Shown here: piece after piece, positions 16,046 through 24,984 of the stretch
Layout of the letters: every line of letters starts with the position of its first letter
Position numbering within the stretch: position 1 is the first letter of the stretch
Assembly: GCA_945787715.1 (NCBI GenBank)
Contig: CALZJE010000017.1
Coordinates: 1-48,833 of the forward strand
Length of the DNA: 48,833 nt
Reading direction: 5' to 3'
Source: an uncultured Ectothiorhodospiraceae bacterium
GTDB taxonomy: Bacteria; Pseudomonadota; Gammaproteobacteria; S012-40
Notes under the pieces: generated by a model
The model's database searches: none
Seen by the model: the letters and a program-made list of their open reading frames with translations, nothing else
Told to the model about the DNA's origin: nothing
Made by a program: the position numbers and the translations under genes

Positions 16046-18259
16046 ATGAGTAAAAGTATCGTTTTACAAGTCGCAGTCCCAATCCCATTTCGAAAACTCT
16101 ATGACTATCTGCCGAATAATAATCGAGCTAAATCAGATTATAAAATTGGTGCTCGAGTAAACATCCCGTTTGGCAAATCAGAGAAAATAGGGATGATAAT
16201 AAATATCACCGATCACTCTACTTATCCAATCGAAAAATTAAAGCCGATCAACGAGCTTTTGGATAGCTCCCCCATTTTTGAAAAAGAGCACTTAACATGG
16301 CTTAAATGGATTAGTCAGTACTATCACCATCCAATTGGTGAAACTATTTTCACAGCTCTACCTGCGCTACTGAGAAAAAGCGAGGCCACAGCTTCTGCAA
16401 TAGAAACGCATTGGCGCGCAACAGAGCTTGGAAAAACAATCAACCTGGATTCTCTAAATCGAGCTAAAAAGCAACAACAATTATTGATTCTGTTAAGAGA
16501 ACAGACAGATTGGATTAGCAACAAATCAGCTAATGAGCAGTTATCAAACTGGCGACCTGCGGCAAAAGCGTTAATGGAGAAAAATCTCGTTGAGCAATCA
16601 CAACGAATACCAAACATTAAATTAGCCACTCAAACAATTATAAAGGCACCAGAATTAAACGAAGAACAGCAGGAAGCAACAAATGAAGTTACACACAAAA
16701 TTGATCACTTTTCTGTTTTTCTACTTGATGGGATCACAGGTAGCGGAAAAACGGAGGTCTATTTTTCTTGTATTGAGCAAGTTATAAAAAAAAATGAACA
16801 AGTGCTCTTGCTTATTCCAGAAATAGGCTTAACACCACAACTATTAAAACGCTTTAGCCAAAGATTTAATTGCACAATTTCAGTGCTACATTCTGCGCTT
16901 AATGATTCAGAACGATATCAGATTTGGAAAAATGCACAAAATGGCCAATTACAAATCTTAATCGGTACTCGCTCATCTATATTCACACCCTTTCTCAATC
17001 TTGGCTTAATTATCATTGATGAGGAACACGATCTTTCATTCAAGCAACAAGATGGTTTGAAATATTCCGCACGCGATGTAGCAATCACACGAGCACAAAA
17101 AGTCAATATTCCAGTTATATTAGGTTCGGCCACACCTTGTCTTGAAAGCTTGAGCAATGTTAAAAAAGGTGCCTACCATCACCTAAAACTAAGACAACGA
17201 GCTGGCAATGCAATCGCTCCACGAATAGACACCATTGACCTCAAGGGCAAAGAACTCGTTAATAACTTTTCATCAGATTTACTAAAGCTCATTAAACAGA
17301 CCTTAGCTAAAGATGAACAAGTTATCTTGTTTCTGAACAGGAGAGGATTTGCTCCTACCATGCTTTGTCATGAATGTGCATGGTCAGCCCAATGCACTCG
17401 ATGCGATACTTACATGACAATCCATAAGAAAAAACATCGTCTCATTTGCCATCACTGTGGTTCTGAAAAGCGCATTCCTCAGCAATGCCCAAGTTGTAGC
17501 AGTATCGATCTGCGCCCTATTGGCTTTGGTACCGAAAGAACTGAGCAAGCACTGCAAGACGCGTTTCCTGATACTGAAATCATTCGTATCGATAGAGATA
17601 CCACATCTCGAAAAAACGCTATGCGTCAATTACTCGAAAAAATTGAAAACAACCGAAGCCAAATTTTATTAGGTACGCAAATGCTTGCTAAGGGTCACGA
17701 TTTCCCTAATGTTACATTAGTTGGAATTCTAGATGCGGACCAAGGATTATTTGGGACCGACATGCGATCAAATGAAAGAATGGCACAATTAATTACTCAA
17801 GTGGCGGGTAGAGCGGGAAGGGGCGAAAAAAGAGGACTTGTTATTATACAAACACATCACCCCGATCATCCCTTGCTACAAACACTAATTAACAAAGGCT
17901 ATGGTGCATTTGCTGATAACGCTTTAAGAGAAAGACAGGAAGCTCAATTACCTCCCTTTAGCTATACTGCTATGTTTCGTTCAGAAGCACCTTATGCGGA
18001 TCAAAACATTCGATTTTTACAAGAAATAAAGCAGATTTGTCAATCATTGAACTCAAATCAATCAATCGAACTTTTAGGACCAATTCCCTCCTCTATGGAG
18101 CGAAAAGCCGGGAAATATAGAGCTCAGTTATTGTTAAGCAGTCACTCTAGAAAAGACTTACACCATTTATTGAGTGGCACCCTGCAACAAACAGAAACCT
18201 TGAAGTCAGCTAAACGTGTACGATGGAGTATTGATGTTGATCCTCAGGATATGAGTTAA
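16046..18259 (+). CDS. priA: Primosomal replication restart helicase PriA
   Basis: A 737-residue DNA helicase that reloads the replisome at stalled forks. The N-terminal DNA-binding domain has VAVPIPFRKLYDYLP. The helicase core has Walker A GITGSGKT (229-236) and DEEH (IIIDEEHDLSFKQQD). A zinc-binding insert carries CHEC, CTRC, CHHC and CPSC pairs. A C-terminal helicase lobe follows (LLGTQMLAKGHDFPNVTLV, QVAGRAGRG). I chose ATG 16046 with GAGCAGGG before it, although the frame is open from 15980. The upstream ATG lies before the probable -10 (15995-16000), and the family begins close to the MSKSIVLQVAVP segment. It is convergent with yacG. Confidence 0.96.
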   Translation: MSKSIVLQVAVPIPFRKLYDYLPNNNRAKSDYKIGARVNIPFGKSEKIGMIINITDHSTYPIEKLKPINELLDSSPIFEKEHLTWLKWISQYYHHPIGETIFTALPALLRKSEATASAIETHWRATELGKTINLDSLNRAKKQQQLLILLREQTDWISNKSANEQLSNWRPAAKALMEKNLVEQSQRIPNIKLATQTIIKAPELNEEQQEATNEVTHKIDHFSVFLLDGITGSGKTEVYFSCIEQVIKKNEQVLLLIPEIGLTPQLLKRFSQRFNCTISVLHSALNDSERYQIWKNAQNGQLQILIGTRSSIFTPFLNLGLIIIDEEHDLSFKQQDGLKYSARDVAITRAQKVNIPVILGSATPCLESLSNVKKGAYHHLKLRQRAGNAIAPRIDTIDLKGKELVNNFSSDLLKLIKQTLAKDEQVILFLNRRGFAPTMLCHECAWSAQCTRCDTYMTIHKKKHRLICHHCGSEKRIPQQCPSCSSIDLRPIGFGTERTEQALQDAFPDTEIIRIDRDTTSRKNAMRQLLEKIENNRSQILLGTQMLAKGHDFPNVTLVGILDADQGLFGTDMRSNERMAQLITQVAGRAGRGEKRGLVIIQTHHPDHPLLQTLINKGYGAFADNALRERQEAQLPPFSYTAMFRSEAPYADQNIRFLQEIKQICQSLNSNQSIELLGPIPSSMERKAGKYRAQLLLSSHSRKDLHHLLSGTLQQTETLKSAKRVRWSIDVDPQDMS

Positions 18260-18271
18260 TGCTAAAAACGT

Positions 18272-18481
18272 TTATTTTATTGCATCAAGCTCTGTGTAGT
18301 CGCTATCTATATCGTCAATTGGATTTGGATCAGAACTCGCTATACTATACTCCTCATCTGCCCACGCACCAAGATCAATGAGCTTACAACGCTCTGAGCA
18401 GAAAGGCCGCCACTTGGATTCTTTATTCCAGGTCACTTCTGCATTACATGTAGGGCAATTAACTATCATCTCAAAGTGCAC
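18272..18481 (-). CDS. yacG: DNA gyrase inhibitor / zinc-binding protein YacG
   Basis: A 65-69 residue zinc protein with Cys9, Cys12, Cys28 and Cys32 (NCPTCNAEV and [19 protein letters not shown]), the YacG fold. In E. coli YacG binds GyrB and inhibits gyrase. The acidic C-terminus is usual. The start is either GTG 18481, overlapping the upstream stop, or ATG 18469, immediately after it. It follows the CoaE-ZapD gene directly, the same coaE-zapD-yacG order as in E. coli, so it is translationally coupled. Confidence 0.92.
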   Translation of the reverse strand: MHFEMIVNCPTCNAEVTWNKESKWRPFCSERCKLIDLGAWADEEYSIASSDPNPIDDIDSDYTELDAIK

Positions 18482-19949
18482 AACAAAATAATTTAAAAAG
18501 TATATCCTGTTCTATCTGAACAGGGCGATCAAAACCATTTGGTTTAAGAAACCTCACTGTAAACCGCTGTCTTCCTCCACTTATCTCTGGAAAATAGAAA
18601 GCACCTTTAGGAACAATGACTCTTACCAGTTGATTTGCGATTCCGGTATCTAAAGAATGTTGATACAGACCTGCTTTTGTGGAAGCTTCACAAACCACAC
18701 CACTATTTCGCATCAACTTTAAAATCAAATTCAATGCCTGTTGTGGTTGCGAATAATGGCTCAACCAAATACGAATATCCTGACAACGACTTTCTATGTT
18801 TTTATTCAGCCAATGACCATACGCAGGCACATCCATTTCCAGTGCACCACCAGGTATGCTATCACGCTGCCTAATTGACATAATAAATTCATTCTGTTTA
18901 AGACCCTGACCTAATTGTCCGTCAATAGAGCGAAGATTCTTGGCCGCTACATTCACCTCTTCCTGAACCTGTTTGATATAAGAATCATCCGGCATGTCTT
19001 TCAACGTATATTTGCCGACAATCGCATTAATTCGATCTAGCTCTTTTAACATATCTGTTTTTATTTCAGGACGACTAAATATGTTCATTAAGGCGACAAA
19101 TGTATTAATCGCTGAGCGACTATCCCAATATGTATCGCCCTTGAGATGATGTTCCATTTCCTCAAAAAGTGATTCTAAACGAACCAAGGTTCGGATTTTT
19201 TCATTTAAAGGCAACTCATAAACTATCTCATCGCCAGGCGGGATAAACAGTTCAGCAGCTTTAAACAAATTAGGCGAATTTTTTTGCTGCGGCACATCGG
19301 TATTTTTTATTTTATTATTAGATATACCATTATCTGCTTCGATTGATTCTCCTTGAGGATTAACAAGCACTTTATATTTTTCATTTAAAGCTTCAACTTG
19401 TTGTAACAAATCTTCAATGTCGCCAGAATTATTAAGAACATCATCAGCTAGCGACAAGCGTGTTTGATTATCCACTTGACTATTTAATACCGCTTCAATC
19501 GCTTCTGCACTGGAATTATCTCTCTCCATTGTTCGTCGAACTTGCAGCTCTCTGGGCACATCCAGCACAAGAATACGATCGACCAGATCCGCTTGCCCCG
19601 TTTCAATCAGCAACGGTATAGCGATAATACAATAAGGATTATCAAGTAATTCAATTTGCTGGGACATTTTGAGTCGAATTAATGGGTGAAGAATGCTCTC
19701 CAACTTGACTCTTGATTTAGCGTCAGAAAATATCAAATCTCTAAGATATTGGCGATCTATCTCTCCTGATGACTTTAAAACTTTGTCACCAAACTCATTA
19801 ACAATCTCAACAAAAGCCGGTTGACCTGGTTGCACGAGCTCTCGCGATATTTCATCTGCATCAATTATTGGAACGCCTAACGCAGAGAATTTTTGCGTAA
19901 CTGTTGTTTTACCGCTTCCAATCCCTCCGGTTAATCCAATTTTGAGCAT
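18471..19949 (-). CDS. coaE-zapD: Fused dephospho-CoA kinase and cell division protein ZapD
   Basis: One uninterrupted frame of 492 residues joins two proteins that are normally separate neighbours. Residues 1-196 are a complete dephospho-CoA kinase (last step of CoA synthesis): P-loop GGIGSGKTT (8-16), [15 protein letters not shown], and [19 protein letters not shown] near the end. Residues about 197-240 are a polar Asn/Lys/Gln-rich linker. Residues about 241-491 are ZapD, which bundles FtsZ filaments: [53 protein letters not shown]. No internal ATG offers a separate ZapD start in the linker. It is in the pilBCD-coaE-zapD-yacG run. Confidence 0.93.
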   Translation of the reverse strand: MLKIGLTGGIGSGKTTVTQKFSALGVPIIDADEISRELVQPGQPAFVEIVNEFGDKVLKSSGEIDRQYLRDLIFSDAKSRVKLESILHPLIRLKMSQQIELLDNPYCIIAIPLLIETGQADLVDRILVLDVPRELQVRRTMERDNSSAEAIEAVLNSQVDNQTRLSLADDVLNNSGDIEDLLQQVEALNEKYKVLVNPQGESIEADNGISNNKIKNTDVPQQKNSPNLFKAAELFIPPGDEIVYELPLNEKIRTLVRLESLFEEMEHHLKGDTYWDSRSAINTFVALMNIFSRPEIKTDMLKELDRINAIVGKYTLKDMPDDSYIKQVQEEVNVAAKNLRSIDGQLGQGLKQNEFIMSIRQRDSIPGGALEMDVPAYGHWLNKNIESRCQDIRIWLSHYSQPQQALNLILKLMRNSGVVCEASTKAGLYQHSLDTGIANQLVRVIVPKGAFYFPEISGGRQRFTVRFLKPNGFDRPVQIEQDILFKLFCCAL

Positions 19950-20113
19950 ACCATTCCAAAAAAAAGTTAAGTGATGAATAAAAATTCGCCAGCGAAATCA
20001 GGATCCCGCTAACAAGCCTACCTAAACCTAAGATCCCCGCAAATTTGTCACAAGATAAAGTTAAGTGGCTTTACAGTTATAGTGCTAGTAAACCGATTAT
20101 AGGCGAAAATAGA

Positions 20114-20998
20114 TTAAAATGTGAGTGTCAAATATTGATCAACAATCACTTCCCCATACATCAAGGCAATCCAGCCGGCGATCGCTAGATAAGGCCCGAA
20201 AGGTATTGGATGGTCTTTGTTATGTTTTTTAAATAGCACAAGTGAAATGCCAATAATAGCGCCAACAACAGAGGATAACAATATGACAAGTGGTAACATC
20301 TGCCAGCCTAACCAGGCACCAAGAAGAGCAAGTAGTTTGAAATCTCCAAAACCCATTCCCTCTTTCCCAGTTACTAGTCTGAACAACTGGTAAACTAGCC
20401 ACAACGATAAATATCCCGCGACCGCTCCAATTATACTTGTTGACGAATTGACAAAAACGGCTTCGACACTAATGATCAAACCCAGCCATAATAGAGGCAG
20501 TGTGATGTCATCAGGCAATAGCTGGGTATCATAATCAATAAAAGTGAGCGCAATTAATGACCAGGTTAGAATCAGAGCAAATAGCGCCTGGACGCCAAAA
20601 CCGAAATGCATTGCTACCGAAACCGAAGCTACAGCCGTCAATAGCTCAACGAAGGGATATCGAAAAGAGACTCGACTTTTGCAATATCGACACTTTCCAG
20701 CAAGTATTAGATAGCTAAGTACAGGGATATTATCCCAAGCCGCAATAGGATGATGACAACTAGAACAGCGAGACCGAGGCAATGTTAAATCAAATTGCTC
20801 TTGCTGATCGTTATTTGAGTGAGAAATTACCTTATCATCAGCTAAAAACTCTTCACACTGCTTCTTCCAGTCCCGCTCCATCATTATGGGCAAACGATAG
20901 ATAACAACGTTTAAAAAGCTACCGATTAGAAGCCCGAGAACACCACATACAATACTAAAAGCAATAGGAGAGGAAGAAAAATAGTCGTATATAATCAT
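20114..20998 (-). CDS. pilD: Type IV prepilin peptidase / N-methyltransferase PilD
   Basis: A 294-residue inner-membrane enzyme that cleaves the prepilin leader and methylates the new N-terminus. The N-terminal GSFLNVVIYRLP leads into the cytoplasmic methylase domain with four zinc cysteines (78, 81, 103, 106: CSSCHHP and CRYCKSR). Catalytic aspartates are in FIDYDTQLLPD (155 or 157) and GMGFGDFK (Asp219). Seven to eight membrane helices are visible. It starts 12 bases after pilC and belongs to the pilBCD operon. Confidence 0.95.
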   Translation of the reverse strand: MIIYDYFSSSPIAFSIVCGVLGLLIGSFLNVVIYRLPIMMERDWKKQCEEFLADDKVISHSNNDQQEQFDLTLPRSRCSSCHHPIAAWDNIPVLSYLILAGKCRYCKSRVSFRYPFVELLTAVASVSVAMHFGFGVQALFALILTWSLIALTFIDYDTQLLPDDITLPLLWLGLIISVEAVFVNSSTSIIGAVAGYLSLWLVYQLFRLVTGKEGMGFGDFKLLALLGAWLGWQMLPLVILLSSVVGAIIGISLVLFKKHNKDHPIPFGPYLAIAGWIALMYGEVIVDQYLTLTF

Positions 20999-21010
20999 AA
21001 AGAAAGATAG

Positions 21011-22252
21011 TTAGAATACACTTCCCATTTGAAAAATTGGTAAATACATTGCCAGTATTAATCCCCCAATGATTACCCCTAAAATCACCATAATTAGCGG
21101 CTCCATCAAACTACTCATATTATCGACAGCATCATCAACTTCCTGTTCATAGAATTCAGCGACTTTATAAAGCATTCTATCCAATGAACCAGAATCCTCA
21201 CCAATTGCAACCATTTGCAGAGTCATACTTGGAAACAGTTTGCTTTGCGCCATCGCTACCTGAAGCTGTTGTCCCGTTGAAATCTCATCACGTATTTTCA
21301 ACACAGCATCACTAAAAACATGATTACCCGTTGCCCCTGCTACTGATTCCATAGCTTCAACAAGTGGGACACCTGCAGCAGACATAGCTCCCAAAGTCCT
21401 TGAATATTTTGCAACCGCGGCCTTTGTTAATAAAGACCCAATAATGGGCAGTTTTAATGATATACGATCGATTAGCGCTGCAAATCTCCTGTATTTTTTC
21501 CTTCCAGAAATAAATAAATAGCTCATTGATAAAATAACACCAAATATGATCAGCCACCATTCCTGAACAAATTCGGACATACTTATAACTAGTTTTGTAA
21601 GCGGTGGAAGATCAGCACCAAAACTTGAAAACAACTTATCAAATTGAGGGACAACCCATATAAGCAACACAACCGTTACAATAAATGCAACTATCAAAAC
21701 GGCAACAGGGAAAACCAATGCTTTCTTAATTTTAGATTTTAGTAATTCAGTCTTTTCTTTATATGTCGAAATTTTATTAAGTAAATTTTCTAAAATACCC
21801 GCTTGCTCTCCCGCTTTCACTAGATTGCAAAAAAGATCATCAAATTCTTTCGGATGTTTACTCAACGCTTGCTCCAGAGAACTCCCACCCTCAAGATCTA
21901 TCTTGACCGCATTGAGAAGCGTTTGCATTCCTGTATGGTCATTGCTTTTGCTTATTATCTCAAAAGATTGGACCATTGGAATTCCCGCTGACATCATAGT
22001 GGCGAGCTGGCGACTAAATACCGCAATATCTTTTGATTTGATATGTTTCCTGCCAGCCGAAAATAAACTAGTCGCCTTTTTTTTGACTTTTAAAGGAGAA
22101 ATACCCTGGCGTCGTAAATCAGCTTTAACCAATGCAGTACTCGCTCCCATGATCTCGCCTTTGTGTCGACTACCTCTTCGGTCTGTGCCCTCCCACAAGA
22201 AAGCCATTTGCTTAAGCGATTTTTTCTTTATTGTTTTTGCTGCTACGACCAT
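21011..22252 (-). CDS. pilC: Type IV pilus inner-membrane platform protein PilC
   Basis: A 413-residue platform protein with two GspF-type domains, each followed by membrane helices. Visible landmarks are FSRQLATMMSAGIPMVQSFEI, the repeated KYSRTLGAMSAAGVPLVEAMESVAG and the C-terminal DNMSSLMEPLIMVILGVIIGGLILAMYLPIFQMG. It couples the ATPases PilB and PilT to pilin insertion and removal. It lies 7 bases after the pilB stop, within pilBCD. The start is near FLWEGTDRRGSRHKGE; the first 15 lysine-rich residues are less certain. Confidence 0.95.
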   Translation of the reverse strand: MVVAAKTIKKKSLKQMAFLWEGTDRRGSRHKGEIMGASTALVKADLRRQGISPLKVKKKATSLFSAGRKHIKSKDIAVFSRQLATMMSAGIPMVQSFEIISKSNDHTGMQTLLNAVKIDLEGGSSLEQALSKHPKEFDDLFCNLVKAGEQAGILENLLNKISTYKEKTELLKSKIKKALVFPVAVLIVAFIVTVVLLIWVVPQFDKLFSSFGADLPPLTKLVISMSEFVQEWWLIIFGVILSMSYLFISGRKKYRRFAALIDRISLKLPIIGSLLTKAAVAKYSRTLGAMSAAGVPLVEAMESVAGATGNHVFSDAVLKIRDEISTGQQLQVAMAQSKLFPSMTLQMVAIGEDSGSLDRMLYKVAEFYEQEVDDAVDNMSSLMEPLIMVILGVIIGGLILAMYLPIFQMGSVF

Positions 22253-22259
22253 TATTCCC

Positions 22260-23957
22260 TCACTCCGAAGTCACCCGGCCTATCTCTTCAATACTGGTAA
22301 TACCTGCCTTTACTTTTTCGAGGCCTGCTCTTCTTAAATCCCATACGCCATCTTTTTTTGCTTGCATAGTAATAGCGGTCGAATTGCCGCCGTTTATAAT
22401 TATTTTTGAAATTGATTCAGTAATTGGTAAAACCTCAAACACACCTACCCTACCACGATAGCCCGAGTTGCACTGCTCACAACCTTCGGGACCATACAAG
22501 ATAAAAGAGCCTAATTCATCCGGTTCAAACCCCATACGCAATAGAACATCGTCAGGTAATTCGAGCGGCTGTTTACAAGCATGACATAATTCGCGAAGCA
22601 GCCGCTGAGCAATAATCAAAGAAACTGAAGCAACAATATTGTATGGCTCCACTCCCATGTTAACCAGCCGTGTCAATGTCTGCGGTGCATTGTTAGTATG
22701 CAGCGTGGACAGCACCATATGGCCAGTCTGAGCGGCTTTCATAGCAATCTCAGCAGTTTCTGTATCGCGAATTTCCCCAACCATAATAACATCTGGGTCT
22801 TGGCGTAAAAACGAACGCAAAGCAGCAGCAAAATCCAATCCGATTTTTGGATTAATATTTACCTGATTAATTCCCTGCATATAAATCTCGGCAGGATCTT
22901 CAGCTGTAGCTATATTGCGATCATTGGTATTAAGTATACTAAGCGCAGAATATAAGCTTACCGTTTTACCGCTACCTGTTGGTCCAGTAATTAAAACCAT
23001 ACCGTGTGGTTTTTTTATCGCATCGATAAACAGCTTCTTTTGATGTTCATCCATCCCCAAAGTATCAGCACCAAATTTCAAATTTCCTGAATCCAAAATC
23101 CTCAGCACTATTTTTTCACCAAATAACATTGGGCAAGAGCTTATTCGAAAGTCTATACTTCGGCTTTTAGTCAATTTGATCTTCATTCGACCATCTTGAG
23201 GTAAGCGCCTTTCTGTAATATCGAGTTGAGACATGACTTTCAATCTTGCAATAATTCTATTTGCTTGATTTGCCGGCGGCTTCGCTATCTCTTCAAGAAT
23301 TCCATCAATTCTGATTCGCACCCGAAAATTGCCTTCATAAACTTCAAAATGAATATCTGAAGCCCCCTTCTTAATTCCATCAATCAGCAGTTTATTAACA
23401 AACCGTACTATCGGTGCGTCTTCAACATCTGTTTCATTAGCGTCATTTGCAGACTCTTCCTCAACACCAAGAAATTCAAGGTCATCCAGTGTTGCATCAA
23501 TTAACGACGGAAGTTCAGATTCTTGAGTTTCAATAGATTTGTCTATTACGCGACTTAATGCTAAAGCCTCAGTCAATATAGGCTCAACATTTAATCCAGA
23601 ATGAAATTTAAATTGATTTAGTGCATTTAAGTTAGCTGGATCTGAAACGCCCACAAATAATTTATTACCACGCTTATAAAGAGGGAGTGCATTAAACTCA
23701 CGAACTAATTTAGAATCAATAAGCTTTAAAACATCAGAATCGTAATCAAAAGCTTCAATATCGAACAAAGGTAAGCCGAACTCTTCAGACAACGTATTGG
23801 CAATATTACTACTTTCAATAAGATGATGTTCTAACAGATAGCTGACAAAGCTCATCCCTTCACTAATTGCTTGCCTATATGCTCGATGAGCTTGTTCTTC
23901 AAACATCAAACCCTTATCAACGAGTCGTTTAGGTAATCCATTTAACGCAGTGCTCAT
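22260..23957 (-). CDS. pilB: Type IV pilus extension ATPase PilB
   Basis: A 565-residue cytoplasmic hexameric ATPase that powers pilus extension. It has an N-terminal MshEN-type domain (about 40-140). The GspE core has Walker A GPTGSGKT (325-332), Asp box TAEDPAEIY, Walker B VIMVGEIRD (390-398) and His box STLHTNN. A tetracysteine zinc site follows (CHACK 458/461, CEQC 493/496). The length is that of Pseudomonas PilB. pilT is not in the window. It is separated from pilA by a terminator, so it should have its own promoter. Confidence 0.96.
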   Translation of the reverse strand: MSTALNGLPKRLVDKGLMFEEQAHRAYRQAISEGMSFVSYLLEHHLIESSNIANTLSEEFGLPLFDIEAFDYDSDVLKLIDSKLVREFNALPLYKRGNKLFVGVSDPANLNALNQFKFHSGLNVEPILTEALALSRVIDKSIETQESELPSLIDATLDDLEFLGVEEESANDANETDVEDAPIVRFVNKLLIDGIKKGASDIHFEVYEGNFRVRIRIDGILEEIAKPPANQANRIIARLKVMSQLDITERRLPQDGRMKIKLTKSRSIDFRISSCPMLFGEKIVLRILDSGNLKFGADTLGMDEHQKKLFIDAIKKPHGMVLITGPTGSGKTVSLYSALSILNTNDRNIATAEDPAEIYMQGINQVNINPKIGLDFAAALRSFLRQDPDVIMVGEIRDTETAEIAMKAAQTGHMVLSTLHTNNAPQTLTRLVNMGVEPYNIVASVSLIIAQRLLRELCHACKQPLELPDDVLLRMGFEPDELGSFILYGPEGCEQCNSGYRGRVGVFEVLPITESISKIIINGGNSTAITMQAKKDGVWDLRRAGLEKVKAGITSIEEIGRVTSE

Positions 23958-24262
23958 TCAAACATCCTATATCATGAAAGATAAATAGCGTTTCATTGCG
24001 CCCACTTTATCTCATTCAATAAACCTGTTATCAAGTGACGCCTCTCAAGAATATATTTCCTTGAGTATAAGTGAGCATAAAAAAAAGCCCCTCAAGAGAG
24101 GGGCTAAAATGTGGGGAGGGAAGGACGGGGTGATCGGCAACAAGTAGCAAGCATTACTACAGTCCTTCCAACTCTGTAATAATCTACTTTTGATTACATG
24201 CGTAATCAGCGTTACCTAAATCTAGTAAATGCATATTTTGAGCCAATACTCATTTTGGAAAA
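23958..24262. other. Structured pilA 3' UTR and pilB upstream region
   Basis: 305 bp without a gene. Read on the minus strand, it holds about 155 nt of pilA 3' UTR with several stem-loops and a C-rich stretch, then the pilA terminator (24079-24105). About 120 AT-rich bp before pilB follow, in which I could not assign a promoter. Confidence 0.55.
24079..24105 (-). terminator. Rho-independent terminator of pilA
   Basis: A perfect 8-bp GC-rich stem (AGCCCCTC 24086-24093 with GAGGGGCT 24098-24105, loop AAGA) is followed on the minus strand by eight T. It separates highly expressed pilA from pilBCD. Confidence 0.9.
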
Positions 24263-24706
24263 TTAACAAAGCCCTGCATTTTGACACGACCCCGATATTT
24301 CCCAAGATATTACTCCCCTTGCCGCATCATCAGTAGGTGTTAATATGAACTCATAACCACTATCAGCATCAGTAGGATCTTCAAGAATAGTCGAGGTAGC
24401 TGTTATGACCGCTGTGTCTGCGGTAATATCAAGTGAATGTAAATTATCCACCCCTTTAGTAGGGTTGACCATACCAATTTCGTCATAGGTATCACAATCC
24501 TTCAAATCACCTGTTTGTAAACATATCCCTACACCGAGCTTTACTTTATTCGCAATTCGAACTGATTCAGAGAATTCTGTCCTTTCAATATATGATTTAT
24601 ATTGCGGCAAGGTGAAACCAACGAGCAGGCCTATAATAGCGATAACAATCATTAATTCAATCAATGTGAATCCATTCTGGTTTCTTTGTTTTTTTATTTT
24701 TTTCAT
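24263..24706 (-). CDS. pilA: Type IVa major pilin (prepilin)
   Basis: A 147-residue prepilin. A short positive leader (MKKIKKQRNQNG) precedes the cleavage site G/FTLIELMIVIAIIGLLV, with the +5 glutamate at residue 17. The methylated Phe13 would be the mature N-terminus, giving 135 residues. The C-terminal loop is closed by cysteines (GSCQNAGLC), and another pair is central (GICLQTGDLKDC). I chose ATG 24706 with AGGCGAG 7 bases upstream; a start at 24736 would lengthen the leader unusually. It is transcribed alone between pilR and pilB, with a terminator and a long 3' UTR. Promoter control by PilSR and sigma-54 is expected from family knowledge, but I could not find a clear sigma-54 site. Confidence 0.93.
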   Translation of the reverse strand: MKKIKKQRNQNGFTLIELMIVIAIIGLLVGFTLPQYKSYIERTEFSESVRIANKVKLGVGICLQTGDLKDCDTYDEIGMVNPTKGVDNLHSLDITADTAVITATSTILEDPTDADSGYEFILTPTDDAARGVISWEISGSCQNAGLC

Positions 24707-24984
24707 GAATTCTCGCCTAAAATAACTCTTTAACACTTTATAGCTTTAAGAATATCGCTACACCATCTTGCGGATAATAGAAGCACTCTTTGCAACTCAT
24801 CTCGCTACTTTAGACATTTTCTTAGAATTTTGTTTGTATATTCGTATAGCAAGTTTCTTAGAAAATTTATAAAAACTGATGAATAGCGAACTCTTATACT
24901 AGCCGATTCAATGGACCTATATGCTGAACTACGTCACATATTGACAATTTTTGTCACCCCAATGTGTCACTATTCCCCAACACA

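Noticed and set aside
24707-24984. Sigma-54 promoter for pilA
   Set aside because: Expected from PilR control, but no GG-N10-GC element in the right orientation was found by eye.
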